Positions 1 through 9,487 are shown, numbered from the stretch's first letter. The stretch is 64,000 nt of DNA from Tyzzerella sp. An114 (GCF_002161055.1 NZ_NFLT01000003.1:124001-188000); one strand, 5' to 3'. The notes: generated from the letters alone by a model not told the origin. Translations and numbers: made by a program.

Positions 1-1
1 T

Positions 2-73
2 TGTTGCTCCTGTGGATATTCTGAAGAATGGATTAATAAAGAAGATATTGAAACATTAAAAGATAGATTTTAA
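2..73 (+). CDS. C-terminal end of an unidentified protein (partial)
   Basis: One open frame enters from the left edge and stops at TAA 71-73. The visible 23 residues begin CCSCGY, a Cys-rich motif that could be part of a metal site, followed by a short charged tail ending KDRF. Too little is visible to assign a family. No clear terminator follows before the next gene. Confidence 0.5.
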   Translation, partial: CCSCGYSEEWINKEDIETLKDRF

Positions 74-178
74 AATAATTAAAATGTATTTATATATATT
101 GTTTATTATTATAATTATATGATAGGATATACAATAGAAATAATTTGATATAATTTGACATAAAAAGGAATGAGCATT

Positions 179-1297
179 TTGAAAGATTACAGATTGGAAA
201 AACTTGCAGATATACTTGTAAATTATTCAACAGAAGTAAAGAAGGGTGATAAAGTAGCTGTCTCTGGTGAGGAGGTCTCTTTACCTTTTATAAAAGCTGT
301 TGCAAAGGCTGCTATAAAAAAAGGTGGAATTGTAAAATATTTTGTTGATATTCCTGAGATTGATGAATGTATAATAAAAGAGGGAAATGATGAACAATTA
401 AAAGAGCCTAACTTTAGATTTGGTGAGTGTGCCAAAAGTGATGTTTGGATAAGTGCATGGGGTAGTGATAATTTAAAAACTTTTGTTTCTGCGTCTGGAG
501 AACGACTTAAAAAAAGACGTCTTGGAAATATTGAAAACAGAAAAATATATAATAAACGTTCAGCAACAGGAGAATTACGTTGGTGTGGAACACAGTTTCC
601 GGCAAATGGTGATGCTCAATGTGCTAATATGAGCCTTGATGAATATGAGGATTTTGTATATAAGGCAGGATTTATATATGAAGATGACCCAATTTCTAAA
701 TGGAGAGAGATTGAGAGTTTTCAAGAAAAATGGGTAAAATATCTTGATACAAAAAAAGAGCTTCATATTATAAGCGTTGATACAGATATAAAAGTTAATA
801 TTTCAGGTAGGAAATGGATAAACTGTTGTGGAAAAGAGAATTTCCCAGATGGTGAAATATTCACTTCACCTGTTGAGAATGATATAAACGGTTATATAAC
901 ATTCTCATATCCTGCTATATTAAACGGTGATGAATTTGAAAATGTTAAATTTACTGTTAAAAATGGAAAGATAGAGAATATTGACTGTAAAAATAGAGAA
1001 AGCCTTGATAAACTTATTTCTTATATAGATACAGATGAAGGCTCAAGATTTTTTGGAGAGGTTGCTATTGGTACAAATTACAGTATAGATAGATATACAA
1101 AGAATATACTCTTTGATGAAAAAATGGGCGGTACTATGCATATGGCTGTTGGTGCTGCTATGGAGGAAGCCGGAGGAAAAAATGACTCCGCTATACATTG
1201 GGATATGATTAACGATATGACAAAATGCGGAGAAATTTACGCAGACGGTCAGCTTTTTTATAAAAATGGTCATTTTTTGGATGAAGTCTTAAAATAA
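179..1297 (+). CDS. M29-family aminopeptidase (AmpS/PepS-like)
   Basis: A metal-dependent aminopeptidase that probably acts on peptides in the cytosol. The C-terminal half carries the acidic and histidine positions expected of M29 metal ligands: Glu in FTSPVE, Glu in FFGEVAIG, His in GTMHMAVG, and the IHWDM His/Asp pair. At about 372 residues it is slightly shorter than the usual 400-410. An ATG at 170 directly abuts the AAGGA at 165-169, so the in-frame TTG at 179, nine bases from that Shine-Dalgarno, is the better start. It stands alone before aspS. The family call is firm; the substrate is unknown. Confidence 0.85.
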   Translation: MKDYRLEKLADILVNYSTEVKKGDKVAVSGEEVSLPFIKAVAKAAIKKGGIVKYFVDIPEIDECIIKEGNDEQLKEPNFRFGECAKSDVWISAWGSDNLKTFVSASGERLKKRRLGNIENRKIYNKRSATGELRWCGTQFPANGDAQCANMSLDEYEDFVYKAGFIYEDDPISKWREIESFQEKWVKYLDTKKELHIISVDTDIKVNISGRKWINCCGKENFPDGEIFTSPVENDINGYITFSYPAILNGDEFENVKFTVKNGKIENIDCKNRESLDKLISYIDTDEGSRFFGEVAIGTNYSIDRYTKNILFDEKMGGTMHMAVGAAMEEAGGKNDSAIHWDMINDMTKCGEIYADGQLFYKNGHFLDEVLK

Positions 1298-1404
1298 TTT
1301 GATTTTAAGGAAAATTTATGTTATTGTTATAAAATAGGTTTTTTATGTAAAGACTAAAATACCTTTTAGGTATAAAAATAGAAATTTCAGAAGGAGCGAT
1401 ATTA

Positions 1405-2733
1405 ATGGAATATGTTACAGGAAGCTGTCAGCCAAAAGATATGGAAATATCCGATTTAATGCTTTTGGAAGACGGTGCTGAAGCAAAAACTCATGGTATG
1501 GTTTATTCTATAAAAGACATGGGTGATTTTGGTTTTGTTACTTTAAGAAAGAGAAACGGACTTGTTCAGTGTGTTTATGAGAAAGGTAATTCTCACTTTG
1601 AACTTTCCGATATAATGACAGAAGCGTCAATACAGGTTACAGGAAATGTTAAAAGAGATGACAGAGCTCCAAATGGCTTTGAAATCCACCTTGTAGACTT
1701 AAAAGTTCTCTCAACGCCTAAGGAACAGACTCCTGTAAATCTTTCAAAAAGAAAACTTGGAATGTCTCTTGAAACAAAAGTTTCAATGCGTCCTATAACT
1801 TTAAGAAACAACAGAGAAAGAGCTGTTTTCAAACTTCAGGAAGGTGTTGTAAGAGGATTTAGAGAATACTTTGAAAAAGAAGGATATACAGAAATCCGTT
1901 CACCTAAAATCGTTGCAAGTGGTGCTGAAGGTGGAGCTAATATATTTAAACTTGATTATTTTGGGAAAAAAGCATATCTTGCACAGAGCCCTCAGTTCTA
2001 CAAACAGACTCTTGTAGGTGTATATGAGAGAGTATTTGAAATTGGACCTGTTTTCAGAGCTGAAAAACATAACACAACAAGACATCTTAATGAGTATATT
2101 GGTGTTGACATGGAACTTGGTTTCATTGATAGCTTTGTTGATGTTATTGATGCTGAAACTGGTGCTTTAAAACATATGTTTGAAGTTCTTAAGAGAGACT
2201 ATGACAGAGAACTTAAAATATTAAATATTACACTTCCTGTTATAGATAAAATACCTATGGTTAAATTCAAAGATGCAAAAGAAATGGTTGCTGCTGAATA
2301 TAACAGAAAAATTAAAGACCCATATGACCTTGAGCCAGAAGAAGAACAGCTTATTTCAAAACTCTTTGCTGAAAAATATGGCAGTGAATTTGTATTCGTA
2401 ACACACTACCCTGTTAAAAAACGTCCTTTCTACGCTATGGACGACCCAGAAGACCCTAAATATACATTGAGTTTTGACCTTCTTTTCAGAGGTATGGAAA
2501 TTACAACAGGTGGACAGAGAATTCATGATTATGATACACAGGTTGCTAAAATGATTAGCAAAGGTCTTGACCCTAATGACTTTGAGTCTTATCTTATGAT
2601 ACACAAATATGGTATGCCACCTCATGGCGGTCTTGGAATGGGACTTGAAAGACTTTGTATGAAACTTATGGACGGTGTAAACGTTCGTGAAGCTTCAATG
2701 TTCCCAAGAGATATGACAAGACTCGTACCTTAA
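1405..2733 (+). CDS. aspS: Aspartyl-tRNA synthetase, archaeal type, probably non-discriminating
   Basis: Charges tRNA-Asp and, by inference, tRNA-Asn with aspartate. At 442 residues it matches the short archaeal-type AspRS (AspRS2) and not the roughly 590-residue bacterial enzyme. An N-terminal OB-fold anticodon domain (about 1-110) precedes the class II core, with motif 2 FRAEKHNTTRHLNEY and motif 3 GGLGMGLERL. A proline in the anticodon-binding region (RAPNG, P89) fits the residue reported as needed for tRNA-Asn recognition in Deinococcus AspRS2; that alignment is from memory. gatCAB follows at once, which supplies the Asp-to-Asn amidation. SD AGAAGGAG precedes the ATG. Confidence 0.93.
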   Translation: MEYVTGSCQPKDMEISDLMLLEDGAEAKTHGMVYSIKDMGDFGFVTLRKRNGLVQCVYEKGNSHFELSDIMTEASIQVTGNVKRDDRAPNGFEIHLVDLKVLSTPKEQTPVNLSKRKLGMSLETKVSMRPITLRNNRERAVFKLQEGVVRGFREYFEKEGYTEIRSPKIVASGAEGGANIFKLDYFGKKAYLAQSPQFYKQTLVGVYERVFEIGPVFRAEKHNTTRHLNEYIGVDMELGFIDSFVDVIDAETGALKHMFEVLKRDYDRELKILNITLPVIDKIPMVKFKDAKEMVAAEYNRKIKDPYDLEPEEEQLISKLFAEKYGSEFVFVTHYPVKKRPFYAMDDPEDPKYTLSFDLLFRGMEITTGGQRIHDYDTQVAKMISKGLDPNDFESYLMIHKYGMPPHGGLGMGLERLCMKLMDGVNVREASMFPRDMTRLVP

Positions 2734-2769
2734 TTTTTAAAAATTTTTTGTATAAGAAGGTGTAAGTAT

Positions 2770-3057
2770 ATGAAAATTACAGACGAAATGATAGATTACA
2801 TCAGCCAGCTTGCCCGTCTTGAACTTTCTGGAGAAGAAAGAGAAAAGGGTAAAGAGGAAATTGGAAAAATCATTGATTATATGGATACATTAAATACTCT
2901 CGATACAACTGATATTGAAGCTATGTCCCACGCTTTCCCTGTAAAAAATGTATTTAGGGAAGACGTTGTAAAACCTTCCGTTGACCGAGACATTATAACA
3001 CTTAATGCTCCTAATAAGAAGGAAGGCTGTTTCAAAGTACCTAAAACAGTTGAGTAA
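2770..3057 (+). CDS. gatC: Asp-tRNA(Asn)/Glu-tRNA(Gln) amidotransferase subunit C
   Basis: The small subunit that wraps around and stabilises GatA in the GatCAB amidotransferase. The 95 residues show the typical N-terminal helix MIDYISQLARLEL and the later HAFPVKNVFREDVV segment that contacts GatA. It sits 36 bp after aspS and 15 bp before gatA, so the four genes are read as one transcript. Confidence 0.95.
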   Translation: MKITDEMIDYISQLARLELSGEEREKGKEEIGKIIDYMDTLNTLDTTDIEAMSHAFPVKNVFREDVVKPSVDRDIITLNAPNKKEGCFKVPKTVE

Positions 3058-3072
3058 AGGAGGAATTTACAA

Positions 3073-4545
3073 ATGGAAATTACAGGTCTTTCAGCCCTTG
3101 AATTGGGTAAAAAGATTAAAGCTGGTGAAATCGGCGTTGTTGAAGCTACAAAAGCCAGCCTTGACAATATAGAAAAATACGATAGCACATATAACTGCTA
3201 CGTTACAGTATGTAAAGATGAAGCATTAAAGAGAGCTGAAGAAGTTCAGAAACTTATTTCTGACGGCACTCTTACATCACCTCTTGCAGGTGTTCCTATG
3301 GGTGTTAAAGATAATATGTGTACAAAAGGTATACAGACATCTTGTGGTTCAAGAATGCTTTCAAACTTTAAACCAACATATACATCAACAGCAGTTTCAA
3401 AACTTGAAAATGCTGGTGCCGTAATACTTGGTAAACTTAACATGGACGAATTTGCTATGGGTAGTACATCAGAGACATCATTCTTTGGTGCTACAAAAAA
3501 CCCTTGGAATACAGACAGAGTTCCTGGCGGAAGTAGTGGCGGTTCTGCTGCTGCTGTTGCTGCTGAGGAAGCATTCTGTACACTTGGTTCAGACACAGGT
3601 GGTTCTATAAGACAGCCTGCTGCTTTCTGTGGTGTTACAGGTCTTAAACCTACTTATGGCTCTGTTTCAAGATATGGTCTTGTTGCTTATGCTTCATCTC
3701 TTGACCAGATTGGACCTATTGGTAAAAACGTTGAGGACGTTGCTGAAGTATTCTCAACAATAATGGGACATGACCCTAAAGACAGTACATCTGTTAAACA
3801 GGAAGCAAAGAAATTTGTTCTTGATAACAATATTAAAGGTATGAAAATTGGTATACCTACAAACTATTTTGGAAAAGGTCTTGACCCTGAAGTTAAAGAA
3901 AGTATACTTGCATCAGCTAAAGTTCTTGAGGGAATGGGAGCTGTTGTTGAAGAATTTGAAATGCCTGCTCTTGACTATGCTATACCTGCATACTATATAA
4001 TAGCTTGTGCTGAGGCTAGCTCAAACCTTTCAAGATATGACGGTATCAAATATGGATACAGTGCTAAAGATTTTGATGGTCTTGTTGACCTTTACTATAA
4101 ATCAAGAAGCGAAGGTTTTGGAGAAGAAGTTAAGAGAAGATGCCTTATAGGTGCATTCGTTTTAAGTAGTGGATACTATGATGCATACTATAAAAAAGCA
4201 TTACAGGTAAAAGCTGTTATCAAAAAATCTTTTGATGATGCTTTTGAAAAATATGATGTTATATTAACACCTACTGCTCCTACAACAGCCCTTAAGATTG
4301 GTGAAAACTTAAGTGACCCTCTTAAGATGTACTTAGGAGATATTTATACAGTATCTGTAAATCTTGCAGGTCTTCCAGGACTTGTTGTTCCTTGTGGATT
4401 TGACAAAGAAGGTCTTCCAATAGGTATGCAGCTTATAGGAAAACCATTTGGTGAGGATACACTTTTAAATGCTGGTTTTGCTTTCCAGAGCACAACTGAC
4501 TATCATACAAAGAAACCTGTTCTTAAATCAGGAAAGGAGGCATAA
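3073..4545 (+). CDS. gatA: Glutamyl/aspartyl-tRNA amidotransferase subunit A (amidase)
   Basis: Releases ammonia from glutamine (or asparagine) and channels it to GatB. This is an amidase-signature enzyme of 490 residues. The catalytic Lys-Ser-Ser triad is visible as K79 (GVPMGVKDN), S154 (PGGSSGGSAA) and S178 (SDTGGSIRQPA), the same numbering I recall for the Staphylococcus aureus enzyme. SD AAAGGAGG lies before the ATG. It stops four bases before the gatB start, so the two are probably translationally coupled. Confidence 0.96.
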   Translation: MEITGLSALELGKKIKAGEIGVVEATKASLDNIEKYDSTYNCYVTVCKDEALKRAEEVQKLISDGTLTSPLAGVPMGVKDNMCTKGIQTSCGSRMLSNFKPTYTSTAVSKLENAGAVILGKLNMDEFAMGSTSETSFFGATKNPWNTDRVPGGSSGGSAAAVAAEEAFCTLGSDTGGSIRQPAAFCGVTGLKPTYGSVSRYGLVAYASSLDQIGPIGKNVEDVAEVFSTIMGHDPKDSTSVKQEAKKFVLDNNIKGMKIGIPTNYFGKGLDPEVKESILASAKVLEGMGAVVEEFEMPALDYAIPAYYIIACAEASSNLSRYDGIKYGYSAKDFDGLVDLYYKSRSEGFGEEVKRRCLIGAFVLSSGYYDAYYKKALQVKAVIKKSFDDAFEKYDVILTPTAPTTALKIGENLSDPLKMYLGDIYTVSVNLAGLPGLVVPCGFDKEGLPIGMQLIGKPFGEDTLLNAGFAFQSTTDYHTKKPVLKSGKEA

Positions 4546-4549
4546 AACA

Positions 4550-5986
4550 ATGGAATTTGAAACCGTCATGGGTTTGGAAGTCCATGTAGAACTTTCAACT
4601 AAAACAAAAATATTCTGCTCTTGTACAACAGAGTTCGGAGGCGAACCTAATACACACGTATGTGAAGTTTGTACAGGTATGCCTGGAACACTTCCTGTAC
4701 TTAATGAGCAGGTTGTAGAATATGCAATCCGTACAGGTCTTGCTACAAACTGTGAAATAACACAGTACAATAAATTCGACAGAAAAAATTATTTCTATCC
4801 TGACCTTCCAAAGGCTTATCAGGTGTCACAGCTTTATCTTCCAATATGCCGTAATGGACATATTGATATTGAGGTAAACGGTGTTAAAAAATCAATCGGT
4901 ATCCATGAAATACACATGGAGGAGGACGCAGGAAAACTTATCCATGACCCATGGGACGATTGTACACTTGTAGATTATAACCGTTGTGGTGTTCCACTTC
5001 TTGAGATTGTAAGTGAACCTGATTTCAGAAGCGGTGAAGAAGTTATAGCTTACCTTACAAAACTTAAACAGATTTTACAGTACATTGATGTATCTGACTG
5101 TAAAATGGAACAGGGCTCAATGCGTGCCGATGTTAACCTTTCTGTAAGACCTTTCGGACAGGATGAATACGGTACAAGAACAGAAATGAAAAACATCAAC
5201 TCTTTCAAAGCTATTGCAAGAGCTATTGAAGGAGAAAGAGCAAGACAGATTGAGCTTATTACAGAAGGTAAAAAAGTTGTTCAGGAAACAAGAAGATGGG
5301 ACGATAACAAAGGCTCATCCTTCGCTATGCGTTCAAAAGAGAATGCACAGGATTATAGATATTTCCCAGAACCAGACCTTGTTCCTATTGAGATAAGTGA
5401 TGAATGGATTGAAAGAGTAAGAGCTTCACTCCCAGAACTTCCAACAGAGAAAAAAGAAAGATATATGAAAGAGTATAAACTTCCTGAATATGACGTTGAT
5501 ATTATCACAGGAACAAAAGCTCTTGTTAAAATATTTGAAGAGGCTAACGCTGTATGCAATAATCCTAAAGAGGTTTCAAACTGGATTATGGTTGAAGTTT
5601 TAAGACTTGCTTCTGAAACAAACACAGACCCAGATGACATTAGCTTTGACCCTAAAAACCTTGGTGTACTTATAAACCTTGTTAAAAATGGTGTTGTAAA
5701 TAGAAATACAGCTAAAGAAGAAGTTCTTGCAAAAATGTTTAGTGACAATGTTGACCCTGAACAGTATATCAAAGACAATAACCTTCAGATGGTAAGTGAT
5801 GACAGCCTTGTTAGAGATATTGTTACAGCTGTTATTGCTGCAAATCCAAACTCTATTAAACAGTACAAAGAAGGTAATGAAAAAGTTGTTAAATTCCTTA
5901 TGGGACAGTCTATGAAACAGCTTAAAGGAAAAGCAAATCCTGCTGTTGTTACAAAAGTTCTTGAAGAAGAACTTGCAAAACTTTAA
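4550..5986 (+). CDS. gatB: Asp-tRNA(Asn)/Glu-tRNA(Gln) amidotransferase subunit B
   Basis: The tRNA-binding kinase subunit. It phosphorylates the misacylated Asp or Glu side chain, which is then amidated with ammonia from GatA. The 478 residues start MEFETVMGLEVHVEL, and the zinc cysteines appear as FCSC and CEVCTG. A DHPYY helical domain and the tail domain follow, ending GKANPAVVTKVLEEEL. The frame is open upstream to 4469 inside gatA, but ATG 4550 has AAAGGAGG at a good distance and matches the family N-terminus. A strong terminator follows. Confidence 0.96.
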   Translation: MEFETVMGLEVHVELSTKTKIFCSCTTEFGGEPNTHVCEVCTGMPGTLPVLNEQVVEYAIRTGLATNCEITQYNKFDRKNYFYPDLPKAYQVSQLYLPICRNGHIDIEVNGVKKSIGIHEIHMEEDAGKLIHDPWDDCTLVDYNRCGVPLLEIVSEPDFRSGEEVIAYLTKLKQILQYIDVSDCKMEQGSMRADVNLSVRPFGQDEYGTRTEMKNINSFKAIARAIEGERARQIELITEGKKVVQETRRWDDNKGSSFAMRSKENAQDYRYFPEPDLVPIEISDEWIERVRASLPELPTEKKERYMKEYKLPEYDVDIITGTKALVKIFEEANAVCNNPKEVSNWIMVEVLRLASETNTDPDDISFDPKNLGVLINLVKNGVVNRNTAKEEVLAKMFSDNVDPEQYIKDNNLQMVSDDSLVRDIVTAVIAANPNSIKQYKEGNEKVVKFLMGQSMKQLKGKANPAVVTKVLEEELAKL

Positions 5987-5995
5987 TATATAAAT

Positions 5996-6029
5996 AAAAA
6001 CAGTATCTCTTTTGAGATACTGTTTTTTT
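5996..6029. terminator. Bidirectional terminator between gatB and the AlbA-domain gene
   Basis: The stem ACAGTATCTC/GAGATACTGT with a TTTT loop is flanked by an A-run on the left and a T-run on the right, so it can end transcription from both convergent genes. Confidence 0.9.
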
Positions 6030-7170
6030 ATATTTCCTCTGTTCCTGGAAGAACAACTTTAAATATATTTTTCTTTGTAAGATTTACAAATTTTACTTCA
6101 TGTCCCTTTGTTTCAAGTGTATCCTGTACACATTTTAAACCTAAAGTTCCTGGAGTAAATCTCTGTTTTTTGTCAAATATAAGTAACCTTTGATAAAGCC
6201 AAGAGTTTCTTCGAGGAGGATTTATTTCAGAGTCTATATTTATTATACCTTCATTTCTCCAAACAGCTCCAGGATTTTCAATTTCAATCATTTTAGGCTC
6301 AATCCTAACAGTTATTTCTCTTGTATTATCCCAATAATCTCTATGAACAACAGCATTATATAAAGCTTCAAGAACAATATTGAGAGGATAGTTTTCATTT
6401 TTTATATAACTGTGTAGTATTTCTTCTGCTTTATCTAACATTGAAGGTATATTTCCCTCTATGTGTATTCTTTTTTTACAGTAGTCTATATTTATGCCTG
6501 TTGAAGGCAAAAAGTTTTGAGGATTTTTTCCAAAGAGTAACATTCCGCCAGCAGTAGGGTGGTATTCTGAACGCTCTGTATCTCTCCCTAAAATTCCTGT
6601 TGCCTCAAGAAGAAGTATTGTTTTTTTGTAGTCATCAGAAAAACTACTTGAAAAATATTTCTTTAAAAGTTCAAAATCAAGGTCTTTAAAATATGCATTT
6701 GGTAATATTGTAGTTTCGTAGGATAATATACCATTTTCCTGTAACATTGAAGCAACTTCATATCTTCTTGCAATGTCTGTTGTTGAGCCTCGTCTTACAT
6801 AAAATGTGCCTGTCTGTAAAATTTGGTGAGGTCTTTGATTGCTTTTAAATATTGTAAGAACGAAAAGTTTTTTGTTTTTATATATTATTTCTTCCATACG
6901 AATTGGAACAGGAGGGTCACACCTTCCGCATATAAGTTGTTGTATTCTTTCTTCTTCAATTTTTTTGGCTGTAACTCCAACAATTTCTTTTTTCTTATCT
7001 TCTACACCAAATATAATGTATCCTCTGCCACCTTTTGAATTGGCTATTGCTGTAACATCTTTTACAAATTCCCGTTTTGATGATTCTTTATCAATATTAA
7101 AATCCAGCTTAAAATCAAGTTTTTCATACTCTGAACGTGAAATCAATTCTTCTAATTTCTGTATGGTCAT
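6028..7170 (-). CDS. AlbA_2 (Schlafen AAA_4) domain putative transcriptional regulator
   Basis: The N-terminal 130 residues form an AlbA_2 domain: LDFKLDF start, GGRGYIIFGVED, then PHQILQTGTFYVRRGS. The C-terminal half resembles the GHKL/HATPase_c_4-like module of this family, with EALYNAVVHRDYW, the degenerate ATP-lid segment IEIENPG, and FTPGTLGLKCV. Such proteins are often labelled RecG-like ATP-binding regulators, and their targets are mostly unknown. It is a single gene convergent with gatB. No separate helix-turn-helix is obvious. Confidence 0.8.
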   Translation of the reverse strand: MTIQKLEELISRSEYEKLDFKLDFNIDKESSKREFVKDVTAIANSKGGRGYIIFGVEDKKKEIVGVTAKKIEEERIQQLICGRCDPPVPIRMEEIIYKNKKLFVLTIFKSNQRPHQILQTGTFYVRRGSTTDIARRYEVASMLQENGILSYETTILPNAYFKDLDFELLKKYFSSSFSDDYKKTILLLEATGILGRDTERSEYHPTAGGMLLFGKNPQNFLPSTGINIDYCKKRIHIEGNIPSMLDKAEEILHSYIKNENYPLNIVLEALYNAVVHRDYWDNTREITVRIEPKMIEIENPGAVWRNEGIINIDSEINPPRRNSWLYQRLLIFDKKQRFTPGTLGLKCVQDTLETKGHEVKFVNLTKKNIFKVVLPGTEEI

Positions 7171-7401
7171 AATATCACCTACCTATATTATTAATATAAT
7201 AAAAAAATATACTTGTGTCACTATATAATTTAGTAATAATTGTTAAAAAATTAAAATGTATAATTTTTTAAGTTTAATATTTAAACAGTTAAAAATTGTG
7301 AGCTTTTTACAAAAATATAGTCGTAAAATAATGCAATTTGTATTCTGTTAATATTTTCTTAATAAATATATAATAATTTCGTAGGTATTCCTTAAAATTC
7401 C
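7171..7401. other. AT-rich intergenic stretch without a gene
   Basis: Between the divergent AlbA-domain gene and the NlpC/P60 gene lie about 320 bases with no coding signal. Apart from the promoter at 7402-7430 I see only A/T tracts, which could be UP-element or bent DNA. Confidence 0.5.
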
Positions 7402-7430
7402 TTGACATATACTTGTAAATTAATTATAAT
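7402..7430 (+). promoter_or_regulatory. Sigma-A promoter of the NlpC/P60 gene
   Basis: Consensus TTGACA (7402-7407), a 17-bp spacer and consensus TATAAT (7425-7430), about 60 bp before the start codon. Confidence 0.85.
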
Positions 7431-7490
7431 AATACCTGTAATAAATATGTAATATTTATAGTGTTTTATTTAATTACGGAGGTTTTGCCG

Positions 7491-8621
7491 ATGGGTTTTT
7501 TTAAACTTGCAGGTAGAGTTGCTGTTATAGGCTCCCTCGTTTCTATTATGGGTGCATCAACAGTGTTCGCTGCTGCATTTGGAGTGGTTTCAGGTAATAA
7601 TGTTAATATACGTTCACAGGCTTCATCAACAGCTTCAGTTATAGGTAGTGCAAATGTTGGAACAGAGTTTAACGTTCTTGGAAAAGAAGGAGACTGGTAC
7701 AACGTTATGTATAACGGTACTTCTGGTTATGTTTCTTCACAGTATCTTACTGTTAATAAAGTTGAAGCTACTGTTGTGGGAAATGGTGTTAATATAAGAA
7801 GTGCTGCAAGTACAGAAAGCAATGTTGTTTCTACTGCAAATAGTGGACAGGCTGTAACTGTTACAGCTCAGAATGATGAATGGTACAAACTTAGTGATAA
7901 CTCTTTCATAAGTAAACAGTATGTTGAAGGTTCTCTTATTGAACTTGTTACAAACATGGAAAATACTACTGTTCAGGCTTCTGCTACAAAAGAGGAAACT
8001 TTAATGCAGAATACATATGGTATTGTTTTAGCAACATCAGGACTTAATCTTAGAAGCTCAGCATCAACAAATGGTGATATAATTGATGTTCTTCCTTATG
8101 GTGAGGTTGTAGATGTTTACAGCTACTCAAAATCATGGGTAAAAGTTAAAACTGCTGATGGACAGGAAGGATATTTAAGTGCTGATTATTGTTCAGTAAG
8201 AACAGGAGAAAAACCTTCAAGAAGTCTTTCTTCATCAAAAGGTGAACAGGTTGTTTCTTATGCAAAACAGTTTATGGGAACTCCTTATGTATGGGGTGGC
8301 ACTAATCTTAATAGAGGTGTTGACTGTTCAGGATTTGTATACTCTGTATACAAAAACTTTGGTATAACACTCAACAGAACTTCTGCTTCAATGGCATCAA
8401 ATGGTGTTGTTGTTTCTAAATCACAGCTTATACCTGGAGACCTTGTTTTCTTTGATACAACAGGTGTAAATAACGGTGGAATTTCACATGTTGGTATATA
8501 TATTGGAAACGGTCAGTACATACATGCTTCATCAGGAAAAGAATATTGTGTTACTATATCAGACTTAAATAATTCATATGGACTTAGTACATATGTAACA
8601 GCTAGACGAGTAATAAGATAA
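7491..8621 (+). CDS. Secreted SH3b x3 - NlpC/P60 peptidoglycan endopeptidase
   Basis: An exported cell-wall hydrolase expected to cut gamma-D-Glu-diaminopimelate bonds in stem peptides. It has a signal peptide of about 30 residues ending SIMGASTVFAAA. Three bacterial SH3 repeats follow, each with a VNIRS or LNLRS core: about 30-90, 93-150 and 175-240. The C-terminal NlpC/P60 domain shows the catalytic Cys in VDCSGFVYS and His in SHVGIYIG, with a further His in QYIHASS. The start at 7491 is set by ACGGAGG at 7478-7484; an upstream in-frame TTG lacks a ribosome site. Monocistronic, with a terminator. Confidence 0.92.
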   Translation: MGFFKLAGRVAVIGSLVSIMGASTVFAAAFGVVSGNNVNIRSQASSTASVIGSANVGTEFNVLGKEGDWYNVMYNGTSGYVSSQYLTVNKVEATVVGNGVNIRSAASTESNVVSTANSGQAVTVTAQNDEWYKLSDNSFISKQYVEGSLIELVTNMENTTVQASATKEETLMQNTYGIVLATSGLNLRSSASTNGDIIDVLPYGEVVDVYSYSKSWVKVKTADGQEGYLSADYCSVRTGEKPSRSLSSSKGEQVVSYAKQFMGTPYVWGGTNLNRGVDCSGFVYSVYKNFGITLNRTSASMASNGVVVSKSQLIPGDLVFFDTTGVNNGGISHVGIYIGNGQYIHASSGKEYCVTISDLNNSYGLSTYVTARRVIR

Positions 8622-8635
8622 TTTTTCTTTTAGGA

Positions 8636-8672
8636 AATAAGACATTTTAATATAAAATGTCTTATTTTTTTG
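8636..8672 (+). terminator. Terminator of the NlpC/P60 gene
   Basis: Long stem AATAAGACATTTTA with its complement, followed by a T7 run. Confidence 0.9.
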
Positions 8673-8743
8673 TCTAATATAAAATCCATATTTTTGTTAA
8701 ATAATTATTGAAGTTACAATAATTTTGTATTATACTCTATTCA

Positions 8744-8803
8744 TTGAGCATACAGAGTTTTTCGCTCAAAATAAAATAAAAAGCGTTGTATCTCTATTTT
8801 GAG
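8744..8803 (+). promoter_or_regulatory. Leader with two mutually exclusive hairpins before panT
   Basis: TTGAGC (8744-8749) can pair with GCTCAA (8764-8769). Alternatively CTCAAAATA (8765-8773) can pair with TATTTTGAG (8795-8803). The two hairpins share one strand, so only one can form. A TATACT-like -10 lies just upstream and the ribosome site AGGAGGT just downstream. A regulatory switch is inference only. Confidence 0.3.
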
Positions 8804-8823
8804 AACGATAGCAGGAGGTAAAA

Positions 8824-9450
8824 ATGAATACTAACAAAAAAACTCTTGAGCTTGTACAGCTCGCACTTTTTATTGCTATAATTGTTATTATGGCATTTAC
8901 ACCATTCTTGGGATATATCCCACTTTTTGTTACAAGAGCTACAATTATCCATGTTCCAGTTATAATAGGTGCTATACTTATGGGACCTAAAAAGGGAGCT
9001 ATACTTGGATTTGTTTTTGGACTTACTAGCTTTGTAAACAATACTATCAATCCAACAGCCACATCTTTTGTTTTCTCACCTTTTTACAGCATAGGAGATG
9101 TAAGTGGAAACTTTTACAGTATTATAATATGTTTTGTTCCTAGAATACTTGTAGGAGTTATTCCATATTTTGTTTATAAACTTTTATCAAGAAATAATAA
9201 ATCAAGCACTGCTGCATTAGCTGTTGCTGGTGTTTCAGGTGCTTTAACAAACACACTTCTTGTAATGAATTTTATATATTTATTCTTTACAGAAAGTTAT
9301 GCTGCTGCTAATAATGTTGCACCTACTGCTCTTTATACTTTTATTATAGGTATAATAGGCACAAATGGTGTGCCTGAGGCAATAGTTTCAGGTATTTTAA
9401 CTGCTGCAATATGTAAGGTGCTTATTAAATTAAACTTTGGAAATAGATGA
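8824..9450 (+). CDS. panT: ECF transporter S component, probably for pantothenate
   Basis: A 208-residue integral membrane protein with about six hydrophobic segments and the S-component features VTRATIIHVPVIIGAILMGPK and FGLTSFVNNT. S components bind a vitamin and plug into a shared EcfAA'T energy module, which is not encoded here. The very next gene is coaBC of coenzyme A synthesis, and this pairing is the classical basis for calling the S component PanT. The family is firm; the substrate rests on context. SD CAGGAGG precedes the ATG. Confidence 0.75.
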   Translation: MNTNKKTLELVQLALFIAIIVIMAFTPFLGYIPLFVTRATIIHVPVIIGAILMGPKKGAILGFVFGLTSFVNNTINPTATSFVFSPFYSIGDVSGNFYSIIICFVPRILVGVIPYFVYKLLSRNNKSSTAALAVAGVSGALTNTLLVMNFIYLFFTESYAAANNVAPTALYTFIIGIIGTNGVPEAIVSGILTAAICKVLIKLNFGNR

Positions 9451-9487
9451 TTTTACATATAACTATATTTAAAAAGAGGTAAATTTT

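Noticed and set aside
1298-1404. T-box or other leader before aspS
   Set aside because: Only a small ATACCT/AGGTAT hairpin (1359-1373) is present in a 107-bp gap.
4469-4549. Longer N-terminus for GatB inside gatA
   Set aside because: ATG 4550 has a consensus ribosome site and gives the family N-terminus; the extension has neither.
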